A stretch of 64,000 nucleotides of DNA from Chloroflexota bacterium (GCA_016235425.1 JACRLC010000033.1:1-64000), one strand, 5' to 3'; positions 26,343 to 36,088 are shown, counted from the first letter of the stretch. Notes: generated from the sequence alone by a model not told the origin. Translations and numbers: made by a program.

Positions 26343-26960
26343 ATGATTCGCTGGATAAGATTATCAAGTATTGTATTGGCTTTATTGGGCGGGTTGGCTC
26401 TTGCATTGTATTCCCCTGTTCGGTCAACTGTCCTGGCGCAACAGCCCACCGGGTCAATTCCTACGGTTACAGGCACACCGTCGGGAGCCATTGTTGCAGT
26501 TTACCTGGACCTTACTCAGATCAATGTTTATTCCGGGCCGAGCACGTATCTTTATCCGCCGATAGGAATATTATTGGCTGGGCAGGAGGCGCCGGCATAC
26601 GGTAAATCCGAGGATGCAAACTGGATACAGATTTATTACCCCGGTGTACCAGACTCACGTGCCTGGGTGTATGCGCCCTATGTTGCGATCAAGAAAAATG
26701 GGGATCTACCCATTCTAAAATCGCCTCCTACACCAACTCCGGCATCCACCCCAACGATCAATCCCACACTTGCCGCGGCGTTTATTGCTCCGGCGACATC
26801 TACCCGCCTGCCAACCTTCACCGCGCCCGCACCGCTGAACGCCCTCACGTATGCCGACCAGATTTCCAACACTAACCGCATACCGATGGGATTGCTCATA
26901 TTTGGCTTCAGTTTTATCGGCGCGCTTGGGGCCTTGATATCGTTCCTGCGCGGGCGATAG
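26343..26960 (+). CDS. Exported SH3b-domain protein with C-terminal anchor (copy 2)
   Basis: 205 residues with the same plan as the gene before it: signal helix, SH3b domain (TQINVYSGPSTYLYPPIGIL), Pro/Thr linker repeating INPTLAAAF and TSTRLPTFT phrases, and a C-terminal helix (MGLLIFGFSFIGALGAL). Sequence identity is highest in the SH3b and linker. It is probably held in the cytoplasmic membrane with the SH3b domain outside. A bidirectional terminator follows. Confidence 0.85.
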   Translation: MIRWIRLSSIVLALLGGLALALYSPVRSTVLAQQPTGSIPTVTGTPSGAIVAVYLDLTQINVYSGPSTYLYPPIGILLAGQEAPAYGKSEDANWIQIYYPGVPDSRAWVYAPYVAIKKNGDLPILKSPPTPTPASTPTINPTLAAAFIAPATSTRLPTFTAPAPLNALTYADQISNTNRIPMGLLIFGFSFIGALGALISFLRGR

Positions 26961-26970
26961 ATCAAGAATC

Positions 26971-27000
26971 AAAAAATGACCGGGCGCCCGGCCATTTTTT
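26971..27000. terminator. Bidirectional terminator
   Basis: Near-perfect palindrome, AAAAAATGaCCGGGC and its complement, with A- and T-runs at its ends. It lies between convergent genes. Confidence 0.9.
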
Positions 27001-27015
27001 CTTTTACAGATCAAG

Positions 27016-27396
27016 TTAGTTATTGCAGGAGCACGAGCCGCCGCAGGCGCATCCACCTTCGCCGTGTTCGTGGCTGTGACTTTGGGCATTCGGGCTGTTA
27101 ACTGCGAAGCCCTGCCCGTGTTGCGGATCGTTTACGAAATCAATCGTCGCGCCGCGCAAGTAATCAATGGAAACATCGTCCACGACAACTTTGACGCCGT
27201 TGGCATCAAAGGTCTGGTCGTTTTCGCGGAAATTGTTGTCGAGAGCCATGCCGAAGTTCACGCTGCAACATCCGCCTCCGGCAACGTATACTCGCAGGGC
27301 ATACCCGTCAAGTTTGCGCTCGGTGAGAATGTTTTGAACAGCCTGTGTGGCGGCTGGAGTAAGAGCAATTGTTTGAATGTCCAAATCTTGTAACAT
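27016..27396 (-). CDS. HesB/IscA/ErpA-family Fe-S carrier
   Basis: 126 residues. A-type carriers hold an Fe-S cluster and hand it to apo-proteins. The first cysteine site is GGGCCSVNFGMALD and the C-terminal one GGCACGGSCSCNN. The C-terminal tail is extended and richer in Cys and Gly than standard ErpA (usually C-G-C), which may alter cluster binding. The ATG has an AAGGAG site. It has its own promoter with a palindrome on the -10. It stands apart from the suf operon but belongs functionally to it. Confidence 0.88.
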   Translation of the reverse strand: MLQDLDIQTIALTPAATQAVQNILTERKLDGYALRVYVAGGGCCSVNFGMALDNNFRENDQTFDANGVKVVVDDVSIDYLRGATIDFVNDPQHGQGFAVNSPNAQSHSHEHGEGGCACGGSCSCNN

Positions 27397-27425
27397 TAGA
27401 GTCTCCTTAATTGGTGGAGCAGAAT

Positions 27426-27462
27426 TTTGATAGATATTATCAAATTAGGAGACGGATGTCAA
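27426..27462 (-). promoter_or_regulatory. Promoter and candidate operator of the IscA-type gene
   Basis: On the minus strand TTGACA (27457-27462) is followed after 17 bases by TAATAT (27434-27439). A perfect inverted repeat TTTGATA-5-TATCAAA (27426-27444) overlaps the -10, an ideal place for a repressor such as a Fur- or Rrf2-type protein. The regulator's identity is inference. Confidence 0.7.
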
Positions 27463-27489
27463 CGTTAAAGGGGTGAGCGTCCGTTTTTC

Positions 27490-27518
27490 TTGACACAATG
27501 TCTTTGCGCCTGTAAAAT
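27490..27518 (+). promoter_or_regulatory. hppA promoter
   Basis: TTGACA at 27490-27495, a 17-base spacer and TAAAAT at 27513-27518 with an extended TG at 27511-27512. Confidence 0.8.
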
Positions 27519-27578
27519 CCCCCTGCAATAAAGGCGTAAGCCTATATTTTTTATCCCTTCGGGAGGAGTTACCCAAAC

Positions 27579-29927
27579 ATGTATGCTATGCAAGGACTTC
27601 AATCTTTTGAGATAGCCGCGATTTGGGCCGTTTTTGGCGTTGCCATCCTCGGCCTTTTGTATGCGGTCTTTCTCCGCTCCCAGATCCTGCGTGAAGACAA
27701 AGGCACGGAAAAAATGCAGGAAGTCTGGAACGCGATCAAAGATGGCGCGGATGCATATCTTCGCAAGCAATTTCGCTCCATTGTGCCATTGATCATTGTT
27801 CTTACATTTGCACTTTTCTTCTCAGTCTACATCGTGCCCCCGTCACCCGAAGCACTCGAACGCTTCGAAGGCGTTGATCCAAATACTGTGCGTCTGTGGA
27901 TCGGCATTGCTCGCGCTCTCGCTTTTGTAATGGGCGCGGGCTTTTCTTTGACGGTTGGTCAGATCGGTATGCGCATGGCTGTGGAAGGCAACGTGCGCGT
28001 GGCCGCGGCATCCAAGAGATCCTTCGGTGATGCACTCCGCATCGCTTACCGCGCTGGCACCATCACCGGTATGCTTACCGATGGTCTCGGTCTGCTTGGC
28101 GGCACCGTCATCTTTATCATCCTTGGTATTGCCGCACCGGATGCTTTGCTTGGCTTTGGTTTCGGAGGCACACTGCTCGCGTTGTTCATGCGTGTGGGCG
28201 GCGGCATCTTCACCAAGGCGGCAGACGTCGGCGCTGACCTGGTCGGTAAAGTGGAGGCAGGCATCCCGGAGGATGACCCGAGAAATCCTGCTGTGATCGC
28301 GGACCTCGTAGGCGATAACGTCGGCGACTGCGCTGGTATGGCCGCGGATATCTTCGAGTCCTACGAAGTTACGATCGTTTCCGGACTTATTCTTGGTCTG
28401 GCCCTCTGGCACATTACCGGCCGCCTTGAGTGGATCATCTTTCCGCTTATGGTGCGCGGTATCGGCGTGCTTTCGTCCATCATCGGCACGTATTTCGTCA
28501 GAGGCGGGACGGGCAAAAGTGGCAACGCGATGGCGGCGATCTTTAGCGGTTTCCTGACCTCGGCTGTGATCTCTGCCGCGTTGTTCTTTGGCGCTGGTTA
28601 TTTGTACCTGAACAACGATGCCATGAATGCATTGGGTGGCTGGTGGCGCTTGCCGACGGCTGTGGGCGTCGGTGTTTTGCTTGCGATTGTGATCGACCGC
28701 CTGACCGAATACTTTACCGGCACACACGCGTCTCCAGTTAACGAAATCAAGAAGGCCGCAGACACAGGTCCTGCGACCCTCATTCTTAACGGCATTTCCG
28801 TTGGCTTTGAATCCTCCGTATGGTCGGTGCTCGTGATCGCGTTGACCATTATTGCATCCATCTTCATCTTTGGCACCATCCCAGGTGTGGAAGGCGTGGA
28901 TCGGGCGACATTCATCTTGTACGGCGTCGCGATGACCGGTATCGGTATGCTCACACTCACCGGCAACAACGTCGCCATGGACTCCTTTGGCCCGATCTCG
29001 GATAATGCCAACGGCATTGGCGAAATGGCCTGGTCCGGCAAAACCGATAAGGCAACAAAAGATGCCCAGCAGATCATGGCCGATCTCGATGCAGTTGGTA
29101 ATACTACAAAAGCCATTACCAAAGGTGTGGCGATTGGGTCCGCGGTCATCGCGGCGGTTTCGCTCTTTGGCTCGTTCCTGGTGGATGTCTCTCGAGCGCA
29201 GACCAGTCTCGGGGTCCCGCCTGAATCGTTGATCTCCGCCATTGGCATCCGCGTAGACATTCCCCAGGTATTCGTCGGTATGTTGATCGGCGGCGCCTTG
29301 CCGTGGCTGTTCTCTTCCTTTGCAATTCAAGCAGTTGCCCGCGCGGCTTCGTTGATCGTGATGGAGGTCCGCCGCCAGTTCAAGTTGGGCGTGTTGGATG
29401 GAAAGGTGAAGCCGGATTACAAGCAGGCAGTTGACATTTCCACGACTGCCGCGCAGAAGGAGTTGGTTTCACTCGCGTTGCTCGGCATTGTGACCCCGAT
29501 CGTAGTTGGCCTGCTCTTGCAAGTTGAGGCGCTGGGTGGTTTCCTGGCAGGCATCATCGTCTCCGGTCAGTTGCTGGCGGTGTTTTTGAATAACTCCGGC
29601 GGCGCGTGGGATAATGCCAAGAAACTTATCGAAGACGAACCCAGGGATCCCAAGAAAAACCTGGGCAAAGGCTCCGAGCGTCACAAGGCTGGCGTGGTGG
29701 GTGATACGGTCGGCGATCCGTTCAAGGACACGGCTGGTCCCGCTCTCAACCCGATGATCAAGGTTGTGAATCTCGTGTCAGTAATCATTGCTCCAATCGT
29801 GGTGCAATATGCCGGAGCGAATGGCGGCACCCGGATTGTTGTGTGGGTGGTTGGCGTGCTGTTGTTGGGGCTGTTGGCCTGGGCGGTGATCCGCTCAAAG
29901 GCGCCGGCAGAAAGTCTCAAGTCGTAA
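27579..29927 (+). CDS. hppA: K+-independent H+-translocating membrane pyrophosphatase
   Basis: 782 residues, about 16 helices. It couples pyrophosphate hydrolysis to proton pumping. The PPi site is in DVGADLVGKVEAGIPEDDPRN and DNVGDCAGMAADIFE. The segment GNTTKAITKG has Lys and Thr at the positions that separate K+-independent proton pumps (Lys/Thr) from K+-dependent ones (Ala-type), so a K+-independent H+ pump is expected. The C-terminal GDTVGDPFKDTAGPALNP is also diagnostic. GGAGGAG precedes the ATG. A hairpin terminator follows. Confidence 0.96.
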   Translation: MYAMQGLQSFEIAAIWAVFGVAILGLLYAVFLRSQILREDKGTEKMQEVWNAIKDGADAYLRKQFRSIVPLIIVLTFALFFSVYIVPPSPEALERFEGVDPNTVRLWIGIARALAFVMGAGFSLTVGQIGMRMAVEGNVRVAAASKRSFGDALRIAYRAGTITGMLTDGLGLLGGTVIFIILGIAAPDALLGFGFGGTLLALFMRVGGGIFTKAADVGADLVGKVEAGIPEDDPRNPAVIADLVGDNVGDCAGMAADIFESYEVTIVSGLILGLALWHITGRLEWIIFPLMVRGIGVLSSIIGTYFVRGGTGKSGNAMAAIFSGFLTSAVISAALFFGAGYLYLNNDAMNALGGWWRLPTAVGVGVLLAIVIDRLTEYFTGTHASPVNEIKKAADTGPATLILNGISVGFESSVWSVLVIALTIIASIFIFGTIPGVEGVDRATFILYGVAMTGIGMLTLTGNNVAMDSFGPISDNANGIGEMAWSGKTDKATKDAQQIMADLDAVGNTTKAITKGVAIGSAVIAAVSLFGSFLVDVSRAQTSLGVPPESLISAIGIRVDIPQVFVGMLIGGALPWLFSSFAIQAVARAASLIVMEVRRQFKLGVLDGKVKPDYKQAVDISTTAAQKELVSLALLGIVTPIVVGLLLQVEALGGFLAGIIVSGQLLAVFLNNSGGAWDNAKKLIEDEPRDPKKNLGKGSERHKAGVVGDTVGDPFKDTAGPALNPMIKVVNLVSVIIAPIVVQYAGANGGTRIVVWVVGVLLLGLLAWAVIRSKAPAESLKS

Positions 29928-29945
29928 TAAGCTCATGTATTTACT

Positions 29946-29980
29946 GGAAAGGCTTCTGGAGAAAATCCAGAAGCCTTTCC
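29946..29980 (+). terminator. Hairpin after hppA
   Basis: GGAAAGGCTTCTGGA and its complement form a perfect 15-base stem with a 5-base loop. The tail lacks a T-run, so efficiency is uncertain. Confidence 0.7.
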
Positions 29981-29994
29981 TGATAAAGTAGTAA

Positions 29995-31566
29995 ATGGTC
30001 AATATATCTACAGTTAGAAGAATTGCTTTTGTTTATCTGTTAATTCCATTTCTTTTGTTTGCTGTAGGCTGGCTGAATACAATCACTGCAAGTCTGGTGT
30101 GTTTGCTGGTCTTCATGGCAATGATTTCTGCCTGGCAGTCTGAGAGTTGGGGGAAGTTATTTTTTACGAGGAGTGATCTTTTGGGGATGATTATTATCTT
30201 GGGGGTGTGGATATATTTGTCCGGAGTTGGAGGCTACACATTTCAAAATTGGGACCATCATAGCCGTAATGCTGTTTTTAGAGACTTGTTGGATTATTCC
30301 TGGCCGGTTGTTTATCATTTCCAGCCGAGTCAGACGATTGCATATGGGATTTCATCTGATCTTTTGATGTCTTATTATTTTGGTTTTTGGCTGCCATCGG
30401 CCTTGCTTGGAAAATTTTTGGGGTGGGGAGCGGCGAATTTCTTTCTATACCTTTGGACTACTTTGGGTCTGTTGTTGTCGGTTATATTAACCGCTTCGAA
30501 ATTAAAAATTTCTCTAACAAAGACAACTTTGTTACTTATCTTTTTTAGCGGCATGGATATTCTCGGTGTTCTATTGCTCCAAAATGCGCCAGAGTATTCC
30601 TACCCGCATTTGTGGCCCCCAATACAGCATTTGGAATGGTGGGCCGGCTCTTTACAGTATTCATCTTTTACCACCGACCTTTTCTGGACATATAACCAGT
30701 TTGTGCCCGCCTTATTAATCATGTCGTTGTTTGTTACTTCTCCCGACAGTAAAAGCGCGATATTTTTGGGAGGAATTTGTTTTTTCTTCGCCCCATTCCC
30801 AGCCTTGGGAGTTGCCCCTTTCCTGGCGGGTGGCATTCTCCATGAAGTTATTTCCTTCCTTCGTGAAAAGCGGGAACCAGAGTCTCCCATGATTTGGATG
30901 ACCCGGATTGCCAGTTTTGAAAACCTGGCAGGGCTTGTCATCGGCGGTTTGTCACTTCTCTTTTTTTCAACGAATCTGGCCGCTCAATCCAGGAGTTTTG
31001 GATTGCCTGCAATGGCGGCGATTTACGTTTTTTTTCTCTTATTTGAAGGCGGGCTGATATGGTTGTTATTATTGCCCTCGTATAAAAAAGACTGGATGTG
31101 GTACCTGGCCGGGGTTATTCTCGTGTTGGCGCCCTGGTTTAAAATTGGCGATAGCTGGGATTTTATGATGCGTACAACTATATCCTCGCTTTATGTTCTC
31201 CTGCTGGGTATTGTTCGTTTTTTGGAAAACCGGAAAATTTCCGCCACCCACTTGACTTTAATATTGTTTCTTTTCTTTGGCGCCTTTACTCCTGTTTATG
31301 AAATGACTCGTTCGATTAGCAGAACAATTCATTACTATGAAATTCCTCACCTCTCTCTTTTTGAGTTCGATTCGTATTTCGAAGAGCCTCGGATTACGGG
31401 TTATCCGTTTGTGCCGGAGCTGGACCATATCAATACTCTTGCCGCTGACGACTGGTTTAGCTTGTCCATTCCACGCGGCGACGGATGGGAGACCAAAGTC
31501 GGTAATTTGTTCAATTCCAGTTTCCGTTTCTTGTGGAAGGAAAACCTCGTCTACAATGACTCTTAA
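29995..31566 (+). CDS. Polytopic membrane protein of unknown function
   Basis: 523 residues with about eleven to twelve membrane helices. A large loop after the third helix reads FQNWDHHSRNAVFRDLLDYS and WPVVYHFQP, which is also the style of bacterial GT-C membrane enzymes of unknown specificity. I recognise no named family. The gene is AT-rich and low in the GC-rich codons that its neighbours hppA and mutS favour, suggesting transfer or relaxed codon selection. It stands alone, with no ribosome site better than a weak purine run. Confidence 0.65.
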   Translation: MVNISTVRRIAFVYLLIPFLLFAVGWLNTITASLVCLLVFMAMISAWQSESWGKLFFTRSDLLGMIIILGVWIYLSGVGGYTFQNWDHHSRNAVFRDLLDYSWPVVYHFQPSQTIAYGISSDLLMSYYFGFWLPSALLGKFLGWGAANFFLYLWTTLGLLLSVILTASKLKISLTKTTLLLIFFSGMDILGVLLLQNAPEYSYPHLWPPIQHLEWWAGSLQYSSFTTDLFWTYNQFVPALLIMSLFVTSPDSKSAIFLGGICFFFAPFPALGVAPFLAGGILHEVISFLREKREPESPMIWMTRIASFENLAGLVIGGLSLLFFSTNLAAQSRSFGLPAMAAIYVFFLLFEGGLIWLLLLPSYKKDWMWYLAGVILVLAPWFKIGDSWDFMMRTTISSLYVLLLGIVRFLENRKISATHLTLILFLFFGAFTPVYEMTRSISRTIHYYEIPHLSLFEFDSYFEEPRITGYPFVPELDHINTLAADDWFSLSIPRGDGWETKVGNLFNSSFRFLWKENLVYNDS

Positions 31567-31656
31567 GCGTATTATCACATAATTCCTGTGAGAATCACCA
31601 TAAGCAAAAATTGTCTCATTTTCAAGGTGTTGCTCAAATTCGTGTAAAATCTAACC

Positions 31657-34236
31657 ATGTCCAACGACGACGTCACTCCCATTCGCCAGCAATATCTCGA
31701 TATCAAACGGGATTACCCGAATGCCATACTCTTTTTTCGCCTCGGTGATTTTTACGAAACTTTCGATGAAGACGCCGAGATCACCGCGCGCGAACTCGAT
31801 ATCGTTCTGACGTCCCGCCCGGTTGGCAAAGGCGTGCGCGCACCGCTGGCGGGCATTCCATATCATGCGGTTGAAAATTATCTCGCCCGCCTCATCGAAA
31901 AAGGATACCACGTCGCGATTTGCGAACAGGTCGGCGACCAGCCCGCGAAGGGGATTTTCCCGCGCAAAGTGGTCCGCGTGGTCACTCCCGGCACGATCAT
32001 CGAACCGGGACTCCTGCCCGGGGATTCAAACAACTATCTAGCCTCGGTCATTCTTGACCTGAATACTGCTTCCGTTTCATACGCAGATATCACCACTGGA
32101 GAATTCGCCGTTACCGAACTCCCAATCGAAGCCCTGCGCGCAGAATTGACGCGGCTCCACCCGGCGGAAATCATTTATCCAGATAATCTCTCCCTCACTG
32201 CTTCGACGGGCTCAGCACAGCGTCCTGCCCCTCTCCCGGATGGAGATGGACTTGGGCATCTCACGAAATATCCCGCGTGGCGATTCGAACCTGGCAAATG
32301 TGAAGAGACTTTGCTCTCACATTTCAAAGCCGCCGCGCTGGACGGTTTCGGACTCAAAGGAAGAAGCCTTGCCATTCGAGCTGCAGGTGCGATCATCCAA
32401 TACATCAAAGAGACCCAACCCGATTCGCTCAACCTGCTCACAGGCCTGCGCTCTTATAGCTTGAGCGAATTCATGACCCTCGACGCGTCCACGCGCAGGA
32501 ATTTGGAGTTGGACGAAACCCTGCGCGGCGAGCGCAAAGGATCGTTACTCGGCACGCTCGACCACACTGTCACGCCGATGGGCAAACGCATGATGCACCA
32601 GTGGGTCAGCCAGCCATTGCTCAACGTGGACAAAATCAAGGCGCGGCAGGACGGCGTGCAATTTTTCTTCGAGCGCGGCATGGATCGCGCCGAACTGCGC
32701 GCCGCGCTCAAACCGCTCGCCGATTTGGAACGCCTGACAAACAGAATCATCGCAGGCCACGCCCAGCCGCGCGATTTGGTCGCTTTGCGGGAAACGCTCG
32801 GACGCATCCCTGAAATTCAGAGCATTTTGAGCAAGGCAAAATCCCCAACAAAGCTCAATCCCTGCGCGGAAGAATTAAATCTCCTGCAAGCCGCAATTGA
32901 CGACGACCCTCCCGCGACACTGCAGAACATCGGCATCATTCGACCCGGCTATTCGCAGGAACTGGACTCAGTCATCGAAGCGTCAAAGCACGCGCGCGAT
33001 TGGATCGCCAATCTCGAATCCGTGGAGCGCGAAAAGACGGGCATCAAAACCCTGAAAGTCGGCTACAACAAGGTCTTCGGCTATTACATCGAAATCTCAC
33101 GCGGCGCGGCGGACAAAGCGCCCGAAAATTACATCCGCAAACAGACGCTGGTCAATGCAGAGCGATTCATCACGCCTGAGATGAAGGAATACGAAACGCT
33201 CGTGTTGAATGCTGAGGAACGCATTCGCGAGATCGAGGTGCGGCTGTTCAAGGAAGTCTGCGCGACGATGGCAAAGTCCGCGCATACATTGCTGGAGACT
33301 GCACGGATGCTGGCTGAACTCGACGTGCTCTCTGCTTTGGCGGAGGCGTCTGCTCTCGGAGGCTATAACAGGCCCGAGGTCCATGAAGGAAGCGAAATGG
33401 AAATCCGCGAGGGGCGGCACCCTGTCGTTGAGCAGAGCCTGCACGGGGAACGGTATATCCCCAACGATGTCATCTACGAAAAAGGTGAAATTGTCCGCGT
33501 GATTACGGGGCCGAACATGTCCGGAAAATCTACGTACCTGCGGCAGACCGCGCTGATCGTGCTGATGGCACAGATGGGTTCGTTCGTGCCCGCAGATTCG
33601 GCGAAGATCGGGCTTGTAGACCGCATCTTCACCCGCATTGGCGCACAGGACGAAATCCACGCAGGTCAGTCCACGTTTATGGTGGAAATGATCGAAGCCG
33701 CGAACATTTTGCATCACGCGACGCCGCGCAGTCTGTTGATCCTGGATGAAATCGGCCGCGGCACAAGCACGTATGACGGCGTGTCCATCGCGTGGGGCAT
33801 GATCGAGTACATCCACAACCACCCGCACCTGCGGGCAAAAACTTTATTTGCCACGCACTACCACGAATTGACTCAGCTTGCTGATTTACTGCCTGGCGTG
33901 AGGAACTACAACGTGGCCGTCACCGAAGCGGACAACAAAGTGGTGTTCCTTCACAAAATTATCACAGGCGGTGCGGATAAATCGTACGGCATCCACGTCG
34001 CACAACTGGCGGGACTCCCCGCACCCGTGGTCGCGCGCGCCAACGAGATCATGGACGAATTGGAAAAAACATCGGGGCGCGCGGTGAAGATCAACCCGCA
34101 TGCCGCGCAACAAGCCGCGCTGTTCCCTGAGACCAGTCCATTGCTGGATGAGCTGGGAGAGCTGGATGTCAATTCACTCTCCCCCATTGAGGCGTTGAAT
34201 AAGTTATTTGAATGGAAGAAGAAGTTTACGAAGTAG
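31657..34236 (+). CDS. mutS: DNA mismatch repair protein MutS
   Basis: 859 residues. Domain I has the mismatch-reading F-x-E in RLGDFYETF near residue 32. The ATPase domain has Walker A GPNMSGKSTYLRQ near 617 and Walker B LLILDEIGRGTSTYDG near 697. The connector domain around residues 180-205 (LTASTGSAQRPAPLPDGDG) is unusual and is encoded by repeat-derived DNA, so it is probably an insertion in a surface loop. Otherwise it is a full MutS1. TAAAAT lies 12 bases before the ATG, so the message may have a very short leader. Confidence 0.96.
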   Translation: MSNDDVTPIRQQYLDIKRDYPNAILFFRLGDFYETFDEDAEITARELDIVLTSRPVGKGVRAPLAGIPYHAVENYLARLIEKGYHVAICEQVGDQPAKGIFPRKVVRVVTPGTIIEPGLLPGDSNNYLASVILDLNTASVSYADITTGEFAVTELPIEALRAELTRLHPAEIIYPDNLSLTASTGSAQRPAPLPDGDGLGHLTKYPAWRFEPGKCEETLLSHFKAAALDGFGLKGRSLAIRAAGAIIQYIKETQPDSLNLLTGLRSYSLSEFMTLDASTRRNLELDETLRGERKGSLLGTLDHTVTPMGKRMMHQWVSQPLLNVDKIKARQDGVQFFFERGMDRAELRAALKPLADLERLTNRIIAGHAQPRDLVALRETLGRIPEIQSILSKAKSPTKLNPCAEELNLLQAAIDDDPPATLQNIGIIRPGYSQELDSVIEASKHARDWIANLESVEREKTGIKTLKVGYNKVFGYYIEISRGAADKAPENYIRKQTLVNAERFITPEMKEYETLVLNAEERIREIEVRLFKEVCATMAKSAHTLLETARMLAELDVLSALAEASALGGYNRPEVHEGSEMEIREGRHPVVEQSLHGERYIPNDVIYEKGEIVRVITGPNMSGKSTYLRQTALIVLMAQMGSFVPADSAKIGLVDRIFTRIGAQDEIHAGQSTFMVEMIEAANILHHATPRSLLILDEIGRGTSTYDGVSIAWGMIEYIHNHPHLRAKTLFATHYHELTQLADLLPGVRNYNVAVTEADNKVVFLHKIITGGADKSYGIHVAQLAGLPAPVVARANEIMDELEKTSGRAVKINPHAAQQAALFPETSPLLDELGELDVNSLSPIEALNKLFEWKKKFTK
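32193..32255 (+). repeat. Repeat-derived insertion inside mutS
   Basis: CTTCGACGGGCTCAGCACAG at 32201-32220, followed by CCCCTCTCC-type words to about 32250. Both are members of dispersed repeat families seen elsewhere in the window. It is translated in frame. Confidence 0.6.
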
Positions 34237-34266
34237 CGGCCTCCATTACGCGTTTGAAGGAAGTAT

Positions 34267-36042
34267 ATGAAATTCTCGCAAATTAAAAATCTTCTTCCCA
34301 TTTTGTGGGGAGGATCGGCTCTGTTCTTACTGGCAATTCTCGGCTTATGGGCGGTTGGGGGCGCGGTCTCGACAAGAGAAATCAGTCCATCAAAAATCAT
34401 CCAACTCAAGTCGGAGGCATCCGATCCTTCAACCGGGTTTTACCGCCTGCCTGATATGGGGATCAAGCCCCTGCTTTATGGCGGCCTGGTCTCACCGGCT
34501 CAGGTTTTCATTTTGGAAGATCATAAGCCCTTACAGGCGGCCTTCTGTAGTTTAGACCAATTCCTGAAAGACACCGGGAACTGTTATTCCATCCATTCCG
34601 GACGCATCTATTTTTCTTCATCGGATCATTCCCCGCTTCGTACTGCCGGGAAACTCTATGAAATCGCGTGGCGCTGGAAGCCGGGACCGGGACTGCTCAT
34701 CGCCAGCATGGGATTATTTATTCTTATGACGGCTGTAATACAGAGACTAAACCCAGGCGCACCGTGGTTTCTGCCCCAGGCCGCTCAATGGGTCACTTCC
34801 ATTCCGAATGAAGCATGGATCGTCGCCGGGTTCCTGGTTTCATACGTCACTTTTTCGTTTTTGCCGATCTTCCTGAACACAAGAGGCGAAATGATTCAAA
34901 ACCTGATGAATGTTCCGACCATCCATCTCGTCGGCCGTGACCACTTTGAAATTGTGACTGACATGAGCAGGGCCTTCCTAACCGATGAGCCAAGATTCGT
35001 TTTTAAAGGGCCATATCCGCCTTTCACCATTCTTTTCCACATGCTTTTTGTCCCCCTCAACCCGGTGGAATCGTTCAGGCTTATCGCGTTCATGAACCTG
35101 GCCGCTTTCGTTCTGGCCACCCTCATTCTCCCGCTGTTATTCAATCCCTCCAGGAAATGGCACAGCCTGCTTCTGTTCTTCTTTTTTACAGGTTTGTTTT
35201 CCTATGGTTTCCAGTTCGAAATTGAACGCGGACAATTCAACCTGATCGCGGTTTTTCTCGCCCTGGCCTCGATATGGATATTCCATCGCGCCCCAAAACT
35301 GCGCTGGGTAGGCTATATTCTGTTTACAATGTCGGTGCAATTAAAGATCTATCCGTTGATATTTATCGTGAATCTAATTGACGATTGGAGAGATTGGAAG
35401 AGCATCCTTAAACGATTCGGCCTGATTGGAGCGCTCAACGTTGCGGCTTTGTTCGTTTTAGGACCCGGTAGTCTGCTCCAGTTTATTGGAAACGTTACAC
35501 ACTTTACAACAGCGATAACCGTCTGGATTGCCAACCATTCGACAGCATCATTCGTCAGCCTGTTGATTTCAAACCTGCCGGAAACCGTGCCCGCAATAGA
35601 CCCATCGCCCATTCAGGCCTTTCTCATCCTCATTGTATTCGCTTGTTTGTTCCTCATCGGTTATCAGGCTTATGCAAGGGACCATCGCGGCCTTAATCCC
35701 GCGCTTCTGCTAGGGTGCGCGGCAACGGCCCAATTGATCCCATCCATCAGCTTCGACTATACCCTCTCCATATTGCCCATCGTTCTGGCCGTAGTATTTT
35801 CAGGAACGCACAAAATCAAGCCCGGAATAATCTCCTGTCTCTTAATTTTCATCCTAAGCACAGCCTATAGCGTCACACTATTTTCATTTGAACAGAAATC
35901 CATTGTTGCCGAGTCGCTGTTCATCAGCCCGATCATGAACATCACTCTCTCCAGCAGTTTTCCGCCTTTGTTCGTCCTGATGCTTTCTGCCGCGGGGCTT
36001 GGTTTTCTTCAGCAGAACGCCGATACCGAACAGGCTGAATAA
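34267..36042 (+). CDS. GT87-like polytopic membrane protein
   Basis: 591 residues, about eleven helices. An N-terminal helix is followed by a loop of about 110 residues, then the membrane core with FKGPYPPFTILFHMLFVPL, the YPP pattern of the DUF2029/GT87 mannosyltransferases, and FEIERGQFNLIAVFLALAS, where this family has a G-Q/N motif. A catalytic Asp is expected in the first large loop. It probably transfers a sugar from a polyprenyl-phosphate donor. It follows mutS by 30 bases, but the expected role is in envelope glycans. Confidence 0.75.
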   Translation: MKFSQIKNLLPILWGGSALFLLAILGLWAVGGAVSTREISPSKIIQLKSEASDPSTGFYRLPDMGIKPLLYGGLVSPAQVFILEDHKPLQAAFCSLDQFLKDTGNCYSIHSGRIYFSSSDHSPLRTAGKLYEIAWRWKPGPGLLIASMGLFILMTAVIQRLNPGAPWFLPQAAQWVTSIPNEAWIVAGFLVSYVTFSFLPIFLNTRGEMIQNLMNVPTIHLVGRDHFEIVTDMSRAFLTDEPRFVFKGPYPPFTILFHMLFVPLNPVESFRLIAFMNLAAFVLATLILPLLFNPSRKWHSLLLFFFFTGLFSYGFQFEIERGQFNLIAVFLALASIWIFHRAPKLRWVGYILFTMSVQLKIYPLIFIVNLIDDWRDWKSILKRFGLIGALNVAALFVLGPGSLLQFIGNVTHFTTAITVWIANHSTASFVSLLISNLPETVPAIDPSPIQAFLILIVFACLFLIGYQAYARDHRGLNPALLLGCAATAQLIPSISFDYTLSILPIVLAVVFSGTHKIKPGIISCLLIFILSTAYSVTLFSFEQKSIVAESLFISPIMNITLSSSFPPLFVLMLSAAGLGFLQQNADTEQAE

Positions 36043-36088
36043 GCGCCAGGAATCTTGTACATCTCCTGCCTTGAACAATCAAAGAGCT

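Noticed and set aside
27843-29330. A 495-codon frame antisense to hppA
   Set aside because: Shadow of a strongly conserved gene; rich in His, Arg and Asp, with no domain.
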